A stretch of DNA of 64,000 nucleotides from Thermoanaerobacterales bacterium (GCA_012840135.1 DUMA01000010.1:36770-100769), one strand, 5' to 3'. Shown: positions 50,786-60,369, counted from the stretch's first letter. Notes: generated by a model not told the origin, from the letters alone. Translations and numbers: made by a program.

Positions 50786-51491
50786 GTAATCTTAGATAAA
50801 TATTACCGGTTTGTGCAGCATGTCTTCTTTTTCTTAATAATAGTTGAATTAAATCTATACGTGCTTCCAAAACAGCCATTAAATCACTGCCATCCATCAA
50901 AATCATCAATCTTCTTCCAGTAGAATGTGCTTTAACAGCATCCTCAGAAAAACCATTTACTGCTAAGAATAAACCAAGTGTATTATCAAGTTTCCTCGAT
51001 AATTTTCCGCTAAATGCATCTAATTCTTGTATTCCAACTAATTCTTTTTGCCATTTTCCTTCAAATAAATAATCAGTGTTCTCAAAAGTAAATGCGCCAT
51101 CAATTTGCTCGCCTTGAATTTTAAATGATGCCTTAGGGTCAAGATCAAATAAAACAAACAATTCCTTCATAATCTTTTCTAGTTGATACCCTCTAGCCCG
51201 TAAATCATCTGAACTGATTAATCCATAAAAAACTTTGTTCAATTCCTCCAATTTGTCCGATACACCCTTATTTTTCATCCTCATTTCAAAGGCAACTTGT
51301 CGCCTTGCTTCAATTTCTTTTTGTTCCTGAACAATATCATCATGAATTTTATATAACTTTGAAAGCGCCAATACTGATTCTTTGGCTTTTCTTGCTTTTT
51401 CTTTACCATCATCAAGTCTCTCTAGATGCGGATAGTCAGTAATTTTTGTTACTTCAGACATTAACCTTAACAAATCACCTATAAGTGTCAC
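50772..51491 (-). CDS. PD-(D/E)XK restriction-endonuclease-like protein
   Basis: A protein of 239 residues. Residues 1-110 are a predicted coiled coil with charged heptads (QEQKEIEARRQVAFEMRMKNK). Residues 120-210 look like an Mrr/PD-(D/E)XK fold: Q-I-DGAFTFENTDYLFEGKW gives the D..ExK-like acid and lysine pair, with a preceding helix KIMKELFVLF. The nuclease should cut DNA if active. It overlaps a membrane-protein gene upstream (17 bases) and the DUF4238 fragment downstream, which suggests a co-regulated module. The substrate is unknown; a defence role is inferred from neighbours. Confidence 0.7.
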   Translation of the reverse strand: MTLIGDLLRLMSEVTKITDYPHLERLDDGKEKARKAKESVLALSKLYKIHDDIVQEQKEIEARRQVAFEMRMKNKGVSDKLEELNKVFYGLISSDDLRARGYQLEKIMKELFVLFDLDPKASFKIQGEQIDGAFTFENTDYLFEGKWQKELVGIQELDAFSGKLSRKLDNTLGLFLAVNGFSEDAVKAHSTGRRLMILMDGSDLMAVLEARIDLIQLLLRKRRHAAQTGNIYLRLHEIL

Positions 51492-51819
51492 CCGGAGGAA
51501 TACTAATTGGTGTACCTATATTTGCTTTTATTTTTGAATCATTCAAATCAATAACACGGATTTGCGCAAAACCCTTACCTACGTTGATAAAATATATACC
51601 AATAGGAAATCCATCTTCTTCACACAATTGAAATGCTTCTATTTTACTAATTATTAAAAAAGGGCAACTTTCCAAAATACGCATCTTTTTCTGTTCATTT
51701 ACACCTTTTGCGGCATAAATTGCCGCAATTGCTGAAGAAACTGCCGCAATTGCTGAAATAATATATGCTAATGAGTCAATATTATCAAAAAAGATGTTTC
51801 TCAATAAAATTACCCCCAT
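51475..51819 (-). CDS. Small membrane-anchored hypothetical protein
   Basis: A protein of about 109-114 residues with one N-terminal transmembrane helix (LAYIISAIAAVSSAIAAIYAAKG) and a polar domain beginning MRILESCPFLIISKIE, beta-rich. The family is not recognised. TTG 51804 with GGGGG eight bases upstream is a plausible start; the track uses 51819. It overlaps the nuclease gene by 17 bases, so the two are co-translated. Confidence 0.55.
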   Translation of the reverse strand: MGVILLRNIFFDNIDSLAYIISAIAAVSSAIAAIYAAKGVNEQKKMRILESCPFLIISKIEAFQLCEEDGFPIGIYFINVGKGFAQIRVIDLNDSKIKANIGTPISIPPGDTYR

Positions 51820-51909
51820 ATGAATTTTCTTTCTTAGTTTGGCCCATGGAGGGATGCTATATAGATGGTAACCCTAAATCGTTACTAATAATCTAAAAAT
51901 AATAGAATA

Positions 51910-52182
51910 CTAACATTGAAAACTATCTTCTTCAATAATTCTTCCTTTATTACGAATAACATAATTACATACAAGTTTATTATTATATACTCTAATCTCT
52001 ATATTCATTTTATAGTCAGAATTTTTATTTTCATCAAAAGAAATTCTTGCAGTTGGGAATATTTTATGTATCGCATCGTCTATTACCTCTTCTGCATTTT
52101 TAAAGCTCGGACATATTACAAACACAGCTATATTGTCTATATTTTTTTCATCTACATAATAAAAATACCATTTATTTATCAT
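51910..52182 (-). CDS. Hypothetical protein, 90 residues
   Basis: A small acidic protein of unknown family, with ISFDENKNSDYKMNIEIRVYN and two Cys residues near the C-terminus. The ATG has an AGGTG site. It lies between the nuclease module and the large NTPase gene on the same strand. AT-rich like its neighbours. The 51820-51909 and 52183-52318 gaps show no clear elements. Confidence 0.5.
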   Translation of the reverse strand: MINKWYFYYVDEKNIDNIAVFVICPSFKNAEEVIDDAIHKIFPTARISFDENKNSDYKMNIEIRVYNNKLVCNYVIRNKGRIIEEDSFQC

Positions 52183-52318
52183 ATAATTAACACCTCACAA
52201 ATAAAATTACACTACGGATATCCATTATACTTGCCTCATAATTCTAAAGTAATTTATCCTAATTCTGTTACCGCCATTGGAGTACAATCTTAACTATTTA
52301 AAATCGCTTATTAAAAAG

Positions 52319-55300
52319 TTAAGTCTTTTTCTTTTGGGTTGATATCAAATCAATGTTTCTTTGAGTTTTTATAGAAATGCCAAGTATGCTTGCTATTTTT
52401 TGCCTTTCTTTATATTCCGTTGGAAACATGTATAAATACTGTAGTACTAATCCTGTTAATAAAGATCTCGAAAATAAATTGCTTTTTAAACGTTCCAAAA
52501 GAAACTGAATATCATCAAAAGGAAATGCTTTATAATAATCTAGTTTAATAGAAATATCGATTAAGTTTATAGAGATATAATCATAGTTATTTTTGACCTC
52601 ATTAAAAATTTCATTTAATTTTTCTGTACCTAAACTGCCGCTTGTTTTTTTTATTAAAGAAAAAGCTAGCAATTCAGCCAAATGAAATATAAATCTCTTA
52701 GAAATTTCTTCGATTTTATCCTTGTCAACCAATTTATTTTTATCTATAAATTGTTTGATATCATTTAATAAGTAATCTTTATTAATTGAAATCAACTTAA
52801 AAACTGTATTTAATGTTCGTAAAGCAAGTAAATAAACCTGCTCAACAAGATGATATTTATTTTCTCCTTTTAATGAACCATAATAATTTTTTAAAATTTG
52901 ACCAACAATTTCAATTGTTTTAAAGGCAAAATTTACCTTTGCAGAATAATCTATTTCAGAATTACCCTCTGATAAATCTGATGTTGATGCTACTTCGTTT
53001 TTTTCTTTAAGTAAATCTGCTTCATCTTGTTTATGTAAAACTTTTTCTCGATTTTTTGAAACATCAATGTCATTGAGAATAATTTTAGGCAGATCGGTCA
53101 TTAAATTATTTATTTGATCTATATCATTTTCTAATTTTATTGGCTCCACTTCTTTAAAAATCGCTTGAGCGTTTTGCAGCAATGTTTGAAGAATAAAAGG
53201 ATCTTTTGAATGATGAGTTAAAAATAAAATTATATTGGCGTTTCCTTGGATATAAAGTTGTTTGCAGAGTTTAATAATTGTTTCGCGGATAGAATTATTA
53301 TTAATGTTATTAGCAAGATATTTTGCTACGAAGAAATAATAGACATATCTGTACCTAATCTTAAAAACTCCTTCATTCTCTTCTAATATAAAAGCTGCAA
53401 CTAATTTTGAAGTTATTTCTTCTAAGTTTACTGTAACTTTATATTCATTACAAAACCATGAATGAAAACTCTTAAGATTTGGTTGTGTTATTTCTTGAAT
53501 ATTCTTTTTAAACATAAAATATGCAAGCTCAGTAATATAGTTATAATATGCGTCTAACTCATCGTGAGAAAGACTTAATTTCCCAAGAGCTTGTATAATT
53601 AAATATGAATAGTAGTGGCCGTATGTACTTTCCTTTAAATCATGAGGATTGCCAATCTCTATTGTCTGTAAAATAGTTAAAAGAAAAAAAGGATAAGAAG
53701 GAACAAAATTATTGCCAATAATTGCATCTATTATTCGCTTAGAAGAATCATGAGTTCTTAATAATTCCTTTTCATTTATATATTTCTCACGACCTATCAA
53801 ATGCCACTTTTGAATAAGCCTACTCCGAACAAGATGCCCAAATTCTCTTATTTTGTATTGTTTGAAGTTGTCATATATTGAAGAATTTGTAGAATCATAT
53901 TGAACTATTTCTTCAATCTGTAGCAAATCATTGCCAGTAATGAATATATTAGGGTATTTCGATGTCAAGTTTTTTACAAAATTAATTTTATATTCAGGCC
54001 TAAGTTTACTAAAATGAAGGTCATCTATTATTATTAACTTTTTATTGTTAGAAAATTGGTTAAAATGTTCTAAGGCATCTTCTGAATATTGTTCACAAAA
54101 GGCTTTATTTATTTGTTTAAAAATTTTTGTATAATCATCTGATCTTACATCATCACCTTTTAAATATACTGGAATATAGCCATTCTTTAAATAATGTTTA
54201 AAAATATACTTGCATATAGTCGTTTTACCCGATTTATCTTCACCTATAAGGAGAATTTTATTTTCTGTCTCATTAATATCGAAAAGTATCTCTGAACTAA
54301 TTACTTTATCCAATTTCGATTTTTCATCATTTTTTTCTATTTTTAAATCTGTCAAGTCAGGATATACAAATATATCATCAAGAACAACTTTTTCTTTAAA
54401 TGGATGAGAAAAAGACGCTTCAGTATCATCTAGCCAAATGTTAAAATTCGAGTTAATTTGAAAAATATTTTTGGATAAGCTTTTATATCTTTTATAAGAG
54501 ATCCAGTCCGAAGAACGATTTGAACAAGAGTAAATTTCACCATTCCAAAGATAAGTTTCAACTTTATGGATTTTGTTTTCAAGGTCAATTAATAAAATAT
54601 TAAAACCACTATTACTAGGATCTTCGTTATCCTGTAAAACTGCTCCCTCAATATATTCTGTATAATTTCCTTCAAAATCATCAAGCCGGCTTTTTTTAGA
54701 AACATGTTCATGACCGGTTATTACTATGTCTGAAGTCTGTTCAATATGTGATTTGAAATCACGCTGGTTATGGTACTGTTGCCAACAAAATGGATGGTGG
54801 AAAAGACTAATAGTCAAATCTGCTTTACTTTTAAATAATTCCTTAGAATAATATGTATGCGGAAAAAATAATAAGCCTGGCTCTTCATTTAGTTTTGATA
54901 ACCAAGAAGTGTTATAAGCATAAAATATAACATTATAATTTCCATTAACAAATTCTATTATATTCAATAAATTATCTTTAAATATTTCCTGTCCATTATG
55001 TGGGTATACTCTCTGCAATTCCCGCCATTCTTTTTGTACTTCGCAACATTGCTCAATAATTGATTCGTCAATTGCTTTTACACCATTCTTTAAAACAGAA
55101 TCAATTATTGCTTCTCTAATTTTTGATGTCTTAATATCATGATCACAATCATGATTTCCGGGAACCATTAGTATATTAAATGATTTACCGCAATATTTTT
55201 TTATTTCCTCTATTATTTTATCTATAAAACTCATGGCTTGTAAATATTCAGATTGTTTTCCCGAAAATGCAATATCTCCTGTTATAACTAAAAATAATTG

Positions 55301-55432
55301 ATCATATTCTAAACAATAATTTTGAATAGCTTCTATAAGCCGATCACTTTTATTAAAAAAATGATTTTGCCTTTCCATTTCTTTAAGATGAATATCACTT
55401 AAATGAATAATTAGTAACTTAATATTGATCAC
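52319..55432 (-). CDS. Metallophosphoesterase-STAND NTPase, candidate defence protein
   Basis: A protein of 1037 residues. Residues 1-290 form a calcineurin-like metallophosphoesterase with all motifs: SDIH (D13, H15), GD (52-53), GNHD (92-95), HH (about 210) and GHEH (about 237). After a linker, a P-loop NTPase (about 340-650) has Walker A GEDKSGKTT and Walker B KKLIIIDD, followed by helical repeats to the C-terminus, the STAND/NACHT layout of phage-sensing defence proteins. An effector phosphoesterase fused to a sensor ATPase suggests the phosphodiesterase acts when the sensor is triggered. The region's context (nuclease, DUF4238, mobile element) fits. This is a prediction. Confidence 0.75.
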   Translation of the reverse strand: MINIKLLIIHLSDIHLKEMERQNHFFNKSDRLIEAIQNYCLEYDQLFLVITGDIAFSGKQSEYLQAMSFIDKIIEEIKKYCGKSFNILMVPGNHDCDHDIKTSKIREAIIDSVLKNGVKAIDESIIEQCCEVQKEWRELQRVYPHNGQEIFKDNLLNIIEFVNGNYNVIFYAYNTSWLSKLNEEPGLLFFPHTYYSKELFKSKADLTISLFHHPFCWQQYHNQRDFKSHIEQTSDIVITGHEHVSKKSRLDDFEGNYTEYIEGAVLQDNEDPSNSGFNILLIDLENKIHKVETYLWNGEIYSCSNRSSDWISYKRYKSLSKNIFQINSNFNIWLDDTEASFSHPFKEKVVLDDIFVYPDLTDLKIEKNDEKSKLDKVISSEILFDINETENKILLIGEDKSGKTTICKYIFKHYLKNGYIPVYLKGDDVRSDDYTKIFKQINKAFCEQYSEDALEHFNQFSNNKKLIIIDDLHFSKLRPEYKINFVKNLTSKYPNIFITGNDLLQIEEIVQYDSTNSSIYDNFKQYKIREFGHLVRSRLIQKWHLIGREKYINEKELLRTHDSSKRIIDAIIGNNFVPSYPFFLLTILQTIEIGNPHDLKESTYGHYYSYLIIQALGKLSLSHDELDAYYNYITELAYFMFKKNIQEITQPNLKSFHSWFCNEYKVTVNLEEITSKLVAAFILEENEGVFKIRYRYVYYFFVAKYLANNINNNSIRETIIKLCKQLYIQGNANIILFLTHHSKDPFILQTLLQNAQAIFKEVEPIKLENDIDQINNLMTDLPKIILNDIDVSKNREKVLHKQDEADLLKEKNEVASTSDLSEGNSEIDYSAKVNFAFKTIEIVGQILKNYYGSLKGENKYHLVEQVYLLALRTLNTVFKLISINKDYLLNDIKQFIDKNKLVDKDKIEEISKRFIFHLAELLAFSLIKKTSGSLGTEKLNEIFNEVKNNYDYISINLIDISIKLDYYKAFPFDDIQFLLERLKSNLFSRSLLTGLVLQYLYMFPTEYKERQKIASILGISIKTQRNIDLISTQKKKT

Positions 55433-55613
55433 CCCATATCAGTTCTTATTTTCCTCGTTTATTTAAATAAACATAAAATTTATTTCTTTTATCAATACCT
55501 AAACAGTTTTCCAAAACTTTTCTCATCTTTTGCCATTTTATATCTAATATTTCGACAATAAGACATGAAATTCCTTCAAAGTTAAACAGAATTCCTCAAA
55601 GAATCTTTCAACA

Positions 55614-55641
55614 TAAAAAAAGCATGAGATATCCTCCATGC
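55614..55641 (-). terminator. Terminator of the conjugation operon
   Basis: On the minus strand GCATG and CATGC form a short stem, extended by GGATATCT in the loop, and are followed by seven Ts. It lies at the junction between the AT-rich block and the conjugation genes. The 55433-55613 gap has no gene that I can see. Confidence 0.6.
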
Positions 55642-56679
55642 CTATAGAAATCCTAAAAACTTATTCCGCTTCGTTTCCGGCAAAATAATTCGTAGGATCT
55701 TTGAACAATATTCGCTGCTTTTTTTATCTCCGTTCGGAAACCTGTATTTATATGGTAGCATTAAAACATCCTGTGTTTCAGCGGCAGTTTTCATGTAGGA
55801 TATTGCCTCTAAAACCGATTCTTCACCGCAAACAAACAATACCCTAGTACTCATCCAAGCCTTGGCTCTGGCAAGCCTGGCCACCGGCGGCAGGACGGCC
55901 ACCATAAGGTCGGCATCGGTCTCTATTAGCTTTTCCGGCTCCACCGCTCCCAAATCCAGAACTATATATTCATGCTTCCGCATCCGTATCACGTTCATAT
56001 AATCCGCATCCCGGCATATATCGAGATATGATCGGAAAGGTTTCGGTTCCGGACCGACTTCCATGCCGGAAATCACTTCAATGCTCGGTTCCCCGGCTTC
56101 TATGTATATCGTCCTATATTTCTGCCCTGCCAGGAAGGCCGCCAGGCTCAGAGAAACGGAAGTTGTCCCGACACCGGGGGCGGTTCCTGCCACTGCAATC
56201 AATACCGGGCGCTGAGACATGGGCACTTTTTTTTCTATGATCTTCTCTTTGATTATTGTTTTTGATACATCCTCCCCGGCTTCTAAAGAAATGGCCGGGT
56301 CAAGCCATTTTGCTGCTGCTGAAAGATTCGCCGGTGCCTGGTCCAGCACTGCATCCAGAGCCGATATATCAGTAACAACATCATAAACGCCAGCCTGGAC
56401 CACAGCGGCCACATCATTATCTCCCGGCTTTTTCCCTTCAGCAATGAGAATGATCCTGACATCCGGCCTCTTGAGCCTGTATCTTAAAACGGCAGGCCCC
56501 AAGCCGGGACCTGCCTCTAAATCGAGTATCAATATATCTGTCGGGACCCTGGCCGCTTCCTCCAGGGCCTTGGGACCTTCTCCCCTGCTTACGATCTGTA
56601 CCGGCGCGTCCTCCATCCCCAGACCTTTTAAAACCTTTACAACCTCATTGCTGCTGCTTTTCCCCAAAATCGCATACAT
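55642..56679 (-). CDS. CpaE/TadZ-like receiver-ATPase protein
   Basis: A protein of 345 residues. Residues 1-110 resemble a response-regulator receiver fold (DILILDLEAGPGLGPAVLRYRLKRPDVRIILIAEG); a MinD/ParA-type domain follows with the loop AGTAPGVGTTSVSLSLAAFLAG. The P-loop has GVGTT rather than GKT, so ATP hydrolysis may be altered. CpaE/TadZ proteins place pilus machines at the pole. In a conjugation operon it may localise or regulate the transfer apparatus. It is last in the operon. Confidence 0.7.
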   Translation of the reverse strand: MYAILGKSSSNEVVKVLKGLGMEDAPVQIVSRGEGPKALEEAARVPTDILILDLEAGPGLGPAVLRYRLKRPDVRIILIAEGKKPGDNDVAAVVQAGVYDVVTDISALDAVLDQAPANLSAAAKWLDPAISLEAGEDVSKTIIKEKIIEKKVPMSQRPVLIAVAGTAPGVGTTSVSLSLAAFLAGQKYRTIYIEAGEPSIEVISGMEVGPEPKPFRSYLDICRDADYMNVIRMRKHEYIVLDLGAVEPEKLIETDADLMVAVLPPVARLARAKAWMSTRVLFVCGEESVLEAISYMKTAAETQDVLMLPYKYRFPNGDKKSSEYCSKILRIILPETKRNKFLGFL

Positions 56680-56695
56680 AACACCACTCCTTCCA

Positions 56696-57628
56696 TTAAT
56701 AAAAGGTCAGCGGATTAATATACTGTCCTCCGCACTTAACCTCAAAATGAAGATGCGGCCCTGTGGATTTGCCCGTGTTTCCGGACCTTGCAATGATGTC
56801 CCCTTTTTTGACAGAATCCCCTTCATCCACAAGGACACCGCTCAGATGCGCATATCTAATTTCATACATCCCGGACTTCAGTGTAATATTTATCCCGTAT
56901 GTTTTGTTCTCGGAAACTCTTTCAACCGTCCCGTCCCGGACAGCATACACTGCAGTCCCTTCCGGGACCCCGATATCCACCCCGTGATGAAAGGACGGAG
57001 TGTGGTCGAAAGGATCGAGCCTGTAGCCGTATGCACATGTTATCCAGGCGGAAGAAGAATACTTCTCCGGCACCGGCCACATTAATGCCCCTGCAGTAGA
57101 AGCCTTCCATCCCTTCGGCGGAGGAACGGCATCGCTCACAAGTCCCACGGCCAGATTTTTTGCAAGCTCCTTCTGCTCATCGGTCATTTTGAGATCATCC
57201 ATAACGTCGTCGAAGTCCCGCAAAGTATAGGTTACTTTCGTATGAGTTTTGCCGTTCTTATCTTTAACTTCCTCCTCGTGCTCTTCCACCCAGTTTTCAG
57301 CCAGGGCTTTAATCCTTGCTTTATTAACTCCGGAGTAATCCTGGTTATGAAGCGCTCCCCATACCGCCGCAACCTCCTCCCATGGGATCTCAACCTTGTC
57401 CTTGCTGTAATCCTGGACTACCTCATAAAACAAACCGATTTGATCTTCGCTTGCAAAGGGAAGGTACAGCAGAACCGTAGGAAATGCAGTAAGCAAAGCC
57501 ACAAAAAGGGCAATCATGCCAAGGATGATGAACACGATTGCCTTAATGATGTTCTTTCCATCGTCGCCGCTAAAAAGACCCTTAGCCGCTGCGCCGCCAA
57601 GTTTTACCGCCCATGCTGGAAGTGCCAT
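56696..57628 (-). CDS. M23 peptidase of the conjugation apparatus
   Basis: A protein of 310 residues with an N-terminal membrane segment (residues 25-55) and a C-terminal M23/LytM domain: HHGVDIG with YAHLSG and GPHLHFEV containing the zinc ligands. It is likely anchored outside the membrane and opens the peptidoglycan for the type IV channel, the job done by VirB1-type lysozymes elsewhere. It starts one base before the VirB4 stop. Confidence 0.85.
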   Translation of the reverse strand: MALPAWAVKLGGAAAKGLFSGDDGKNIIKAIVFIILGMIALFVALLTAFPTVLLYLPFASEDQIGLFYEVVQDYSKDKVEIPWEEVAAVWGALHNQDYSGVNKARIKALAENWVEEHEEEVKDKNGKTHTKVTYTLRDFDDVMDDLKMTDEQKELAKNLAVGLVSDAVPPPKGWKASTAGALMWPVPEKYSSSAWITCAYGYRLDPFDHTPSFHHGVDIGVPEGTAVYAVRDGTVERVSENKTYGINITLKSGMYEIRYAHLSGVLVDEGDSVKKGDIIARSGNTGKSTGPHLHFEVKCGGQYINPLTFY

Positions 57629-59355
57629 TATGAGATCAACTCCAGTTCATGCGGCGCCGCTTCGATCTTGATATGGACCCTCTGGTTTCCGGCAATAAGC
57701 AGCCCTTCCCCTCTCTTGGCGTTGGCAAGAAGATCCGTTTCCGCCTCCGAAAGGTCCAAGAGCGTGCGCAGGGCTTCCAGGTCCTTTCCCTCCTGCCTCA
57801 TCAAAAGCTTTTGTGCCGCGTTGGTTATGACCGGCTGCCCCAGCCTCGAAATCTCCGGAGCCAGGAAGTCGATGATATTCTGAGTTACTATAATCAATGC
57901 ACCGTTATACTTTCTTATCCTCTTTGAAAGATTCCGGATGAAGGTAAGAGCCTGGGGAGTATTCGGGTCCGCTAGTATCCACGCCTCGTCCACCACAAGG
58001 AAAGTCCTTTTTCCCGTGGCCCTGCCTTCACGAACCAGGTCCCATACATAACCCAGGATGTTGAAATACTGCGCCCGGCGGACGTTGTCGCTGGCATCCG
58101 TAAGGTCCATTATATCCAGCACGGAAAAGTCGGCAATCGGCGGGATGGAGGACTGCCCGTTCCACAGGAAACTGTCCGACCCTTCCACAGCGCTTTTCAA
58201 AAGCGCCCGGACTCTTTCATTTTTGAGGTTGCTGTAGACGTTTTCCACCGTGGGCCATTTGTTTATACCTGTGGTATCCGTATCCCACGTAATCCTAAAA
58301 TCCATATATGTCTTCAATATAGCATCCTCCAGTTCCGACCGCTCAATATCCGAAAGGCCCGGCATATACATCTGGAAGAATGTCTTGAGCCTTTGCAGGT
58401 GTGGAGCGAGAGGCCCTTTTACGGACCGGGCCTCCTCCTCGTCCTCCGGGTCTATGTCAGGGACCGGACGCACTTCCATTGGGTTTATCTTCCCCTTCCC
58501 TCCGGCGGCGTTGATCCACGCACCATTAAGTTTTCGGCACAGCTTCCGATATTCTCTTTCAGGGTCAAGGATAAGAATCCTTGCTCCCAAAGCATATTCC
58601 CGCAAAAGAATAGTCTTTACAGCAAAGGATTTGCCGCCGCCAGTCGTCCCCAGTATGTTCATGTTGGGATTCGTGATCCCTGACTCCTGGGGAGCTTTCC
58701 ATCGGTCTATCAGGGTAAGCCCTTCGGATTTGTCCCTGCCTATTACGGTCCCCCTGCCGTGGTTTATGCCGGTGTTTACCCACGGATACATGGCTGCAAT
58801 GGTTTCAGCGGGCATTTCCCTGGCGGCAAAGTCCGCAATATCCTCCGGAAGTATGGCAAAAGGCCCGGCAGACAAAAGACCGTCCTCCTGGCGGAACACC
58901 GCCGCCCTCGCCCTCATGCCGGCAGCGGCACATGCAGCTTCTACTTCACGGGATCTCTTCGCAAGCTCCTCCGAATCCTTGGCAGTGATGAATATGATAA
59001 GCGCTGTCCTGTAGACCTTCTGCTGCTCCTTGTCTATCTTGCTGATAAGTTCTTTTGAATCGTTCAGGGATTGCTCCCAGCGGATTTTGGAGAGCGCATC
59101 CCCGCTGCCTGCAAGCCTTGAGGTGTATTCCTGGACACTCTTGTTGAGGGCTTTAAGAAGCTCCAGCGGATCGGTCGGCAGCATATGGATGGAGAGCACT
59201 ACGCCCGGCATGTTTGCAAGCCTTGAAAGCCAGCCTTTTTCAACCCTCGGCGGATAATTGAGGATAACCTTTACCTGCCCGATCCTGTCACCAAACACGA
59301 TATCACTTCTGTTAAATCCCAGCGCTGGCGGCGCTATCAAATCAATCAACGCCAT
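57628..59355 (-). CDS. VirB4-type conjugation ATPase (C-terminal part)
   Basis: A type IV secretion ATPase of 575 residues. Walker A is GTTGGGKSFAVK and Walker B TFLVVDEAWIL; the DUF87/TraG-like core is complete. The N-terminal domain seen in one-chain VirB4 proteins is provided by the upstream gene, which overlaps by 14 bases. It powers assembly of the channel and substrate transfer. The DNA is GC-rich, consistent with an acquired element. Confidence 0.92.
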   Translation of the reverse strand: MALIDLIAPPALGFNRSDIVFGDRIGQVKVILNYPPRVEKGWLSRLANMPGVVLSIHMLPTDPLELLKALNKSVQEYTSRLAGSGDALSKIRWEQSLNDSKELISKIDKEQQKVYRTALIIFITAKDSEELAKRSREVEAACAAAGMRARAAVFRQEDGLLSAGPFAILPEDIADFAAREMPAETIAAMYPWVNTGINHGRGTVIGRDKSEGLTLIDRWKAPQESGITNPNMNILGTTGGGKSFAVKTILLREYALGARILILDPEREYRKLCRKLNGAWINAAGGKGKINPMEVRPVPDIDPEDEEEARSVKGPLAPHLQRLKTFFQMYMPGLSDIERSELEDAILKTYMDFRITWDTDTTGINKWPTVENVYSNLKNERVRALLKSAVEGSDSFLWNGQSSIPPIADFSVLDIMDLTDASDNVRRAQYFNILGYVWDLVREGRATGKRTFLVVDEAWILADPNTPQALTFIRNLSKRIRKYNGALIIVTQNIIDFLAPEISRLGQPVITNAAQKLLMRQEGKDLEALRTLLDLSEAETDLLANAKRGEGLLIAGNQRVHIKIEAAPHELELIS

Positions 59356-60040
59356 CTTTTATCAACTCCTCTACCGTTTTTACCATAGGTGCCGCACTCA
59401 CAATCCCCGGCCTCTCGAAAGCTGCCTGTGCCGGATTAAAGAAGCAGAAAAGCATGTCCAGAATCTCGGATTCGCTGCATATTTCCGCCTTAAGCTCTGC
59501 TGCGGAAAGCAGTGCAACGAATTCCCGGACCTTCTTTTGAAGTTCATCCGCCCGGCTCTTTTCCTCCGGGATGAGTATATAGAACCTGCGCTCCGTTGCT
59601 TCGGCGCTTGATACGATACCACGAACATAATTCAGGTATCCCCGCAGGATCGGCCTTCGGCCCGGATCGGTTTCTTTAAGTAGGTCCTCCAAATCATTAA
59701 GATATTGGTCTAAGTCAATGGGCCTGGGTATGCAAAAGATTTCCACTTTATATGATAGAGCCTGAAAAGCCTCGTAAAGTGATTTTATCCGCCGGTCCTT
59801 CTCCTGCTCGGAAAGTAGCGTAAACGGCGCAGGCTCCACTTTTACCACCGCAGTCACCTGGCCGCCTTTAAGCTTCATCAGTCCGCCGTCGATATCATCC
59901 ACCGGCAGCCACTTCTGGACCGTTTGCATTGAGTCGTCGGTTGTACCTTTATCCTTTTCTTTCTTGTTCCGCTTTCCAGAAAACAGCGGAAAAACCGGTT
60001 TTTTCCTTACTCCTGAAACCTTCTTTGTCGATATGCTCAT
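59342..60040 (-). CDS. VirB4 N-terminal-like protein of the conjugation operon
   Basis: A protein of about 232 residues (MSISTKKV start, with GGAGGTCC site). The track starts earlier at 60094 within the upstream gene's end. The middle part (LPVDDIDGGLMKLKGGQVTAVVKVEPAPF, EKDRRIKSLYEAFQAL) resembles the N-terminal beta-domain of VirB4/TraC proteins. Its gene partly overlaps the ATPase gene, so two chains appear to replace one. This is a usual arrangement in clostridial elements, not an obvious frameshift. Confidence 0.7.
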   Translation of the reverse strand: MSISTKKVSGVRKKPVFPLFSGKRNKKEKDKGTTDDSMQTVQKWLPVDDIDGGLMKLKGGQVTAVVKVEPAPFTLLSEQEKDRRIKSLYEAFQALSYKVEIFCIPRPIDLDQYLNDLEDLLKETDPGRRPILRGYLNYVRGIVSSAEATERRFYILIPEEKSRADELQKKVREFVALLSAAELKAEICSESEILDMLFCFFNPAQAAFERPGIVSAAPMVKTVEELIKDGVD

Positions 60041-60369
60041 CTTTCGGACCTCCCTGTGAAAACATAAAGATACTTCTTCGTCCTGGAATTCCACTTCCTG
60101 AAAGCCTTAAGCTGGGTATATAAACTCGTCCCGAACATGTCCTGCTTTACGAACATGTATGGGGCACCGGTGAACAAAGTAATGGTCACTATCTTTATGA
60201 ACGGCTTCATCCCTGACGGAAAAGGCAGAAAGGAAAAAAGGTACTGCAACAAAAACCCTATGGCTCCCCCGGCTCCCACTGCCAGTATCTCCGGGATACC
60301 GAAGCCCGGAAAAAACTCCATCCTGCTCCTGACTGCCCTGGGTACAAGATATTCCTTGTTTTCATCCAT
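60037..60369 (-). CDS. PrgI family conjugation membrane protein
   Basis: A 110-residue protein with two membrane helices (residues 28-48 and 56-76) and the final motif LYTQLKAFRKWNSRTKKYLY, as in PrgI-family (VirB3-like) proteins of Gram-positive conjugation systems. It overlaps the VirB4-N gene by ATGA. Confidence 0.85.
   Translation of the reverse strand: MDENKEYLVPRAVRSRMEFFPGFGIPEILAVGAGGAIGFLLQYLFSFLPFPSGMKPFIKIVTITLFTGAPYMFVKQDMFGTSLYTQLKAFRKWNSRTKKYLYVFTGRSER

Noticed and set aside
57242-57883. 213-residue plus-strand ORF across the M23/VirB4 junction
   Set aside because: Antisense to two well-supported genes and without a recognisable domain or ribosome site.
58250-59014. 254-residue plus-strand ORF
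   Set aside because: It lies entirely inside the virB4 ATPase gene in an antisense frame, with composition caused by the GC-rich coding strand.
59342-60094. Split of VirB4 into two ORFs as a possible frameshift
   Set aside because: Each half has its own ribosome site and an ordinary stop, and the two-chain arrangement is common in clostridial elements.
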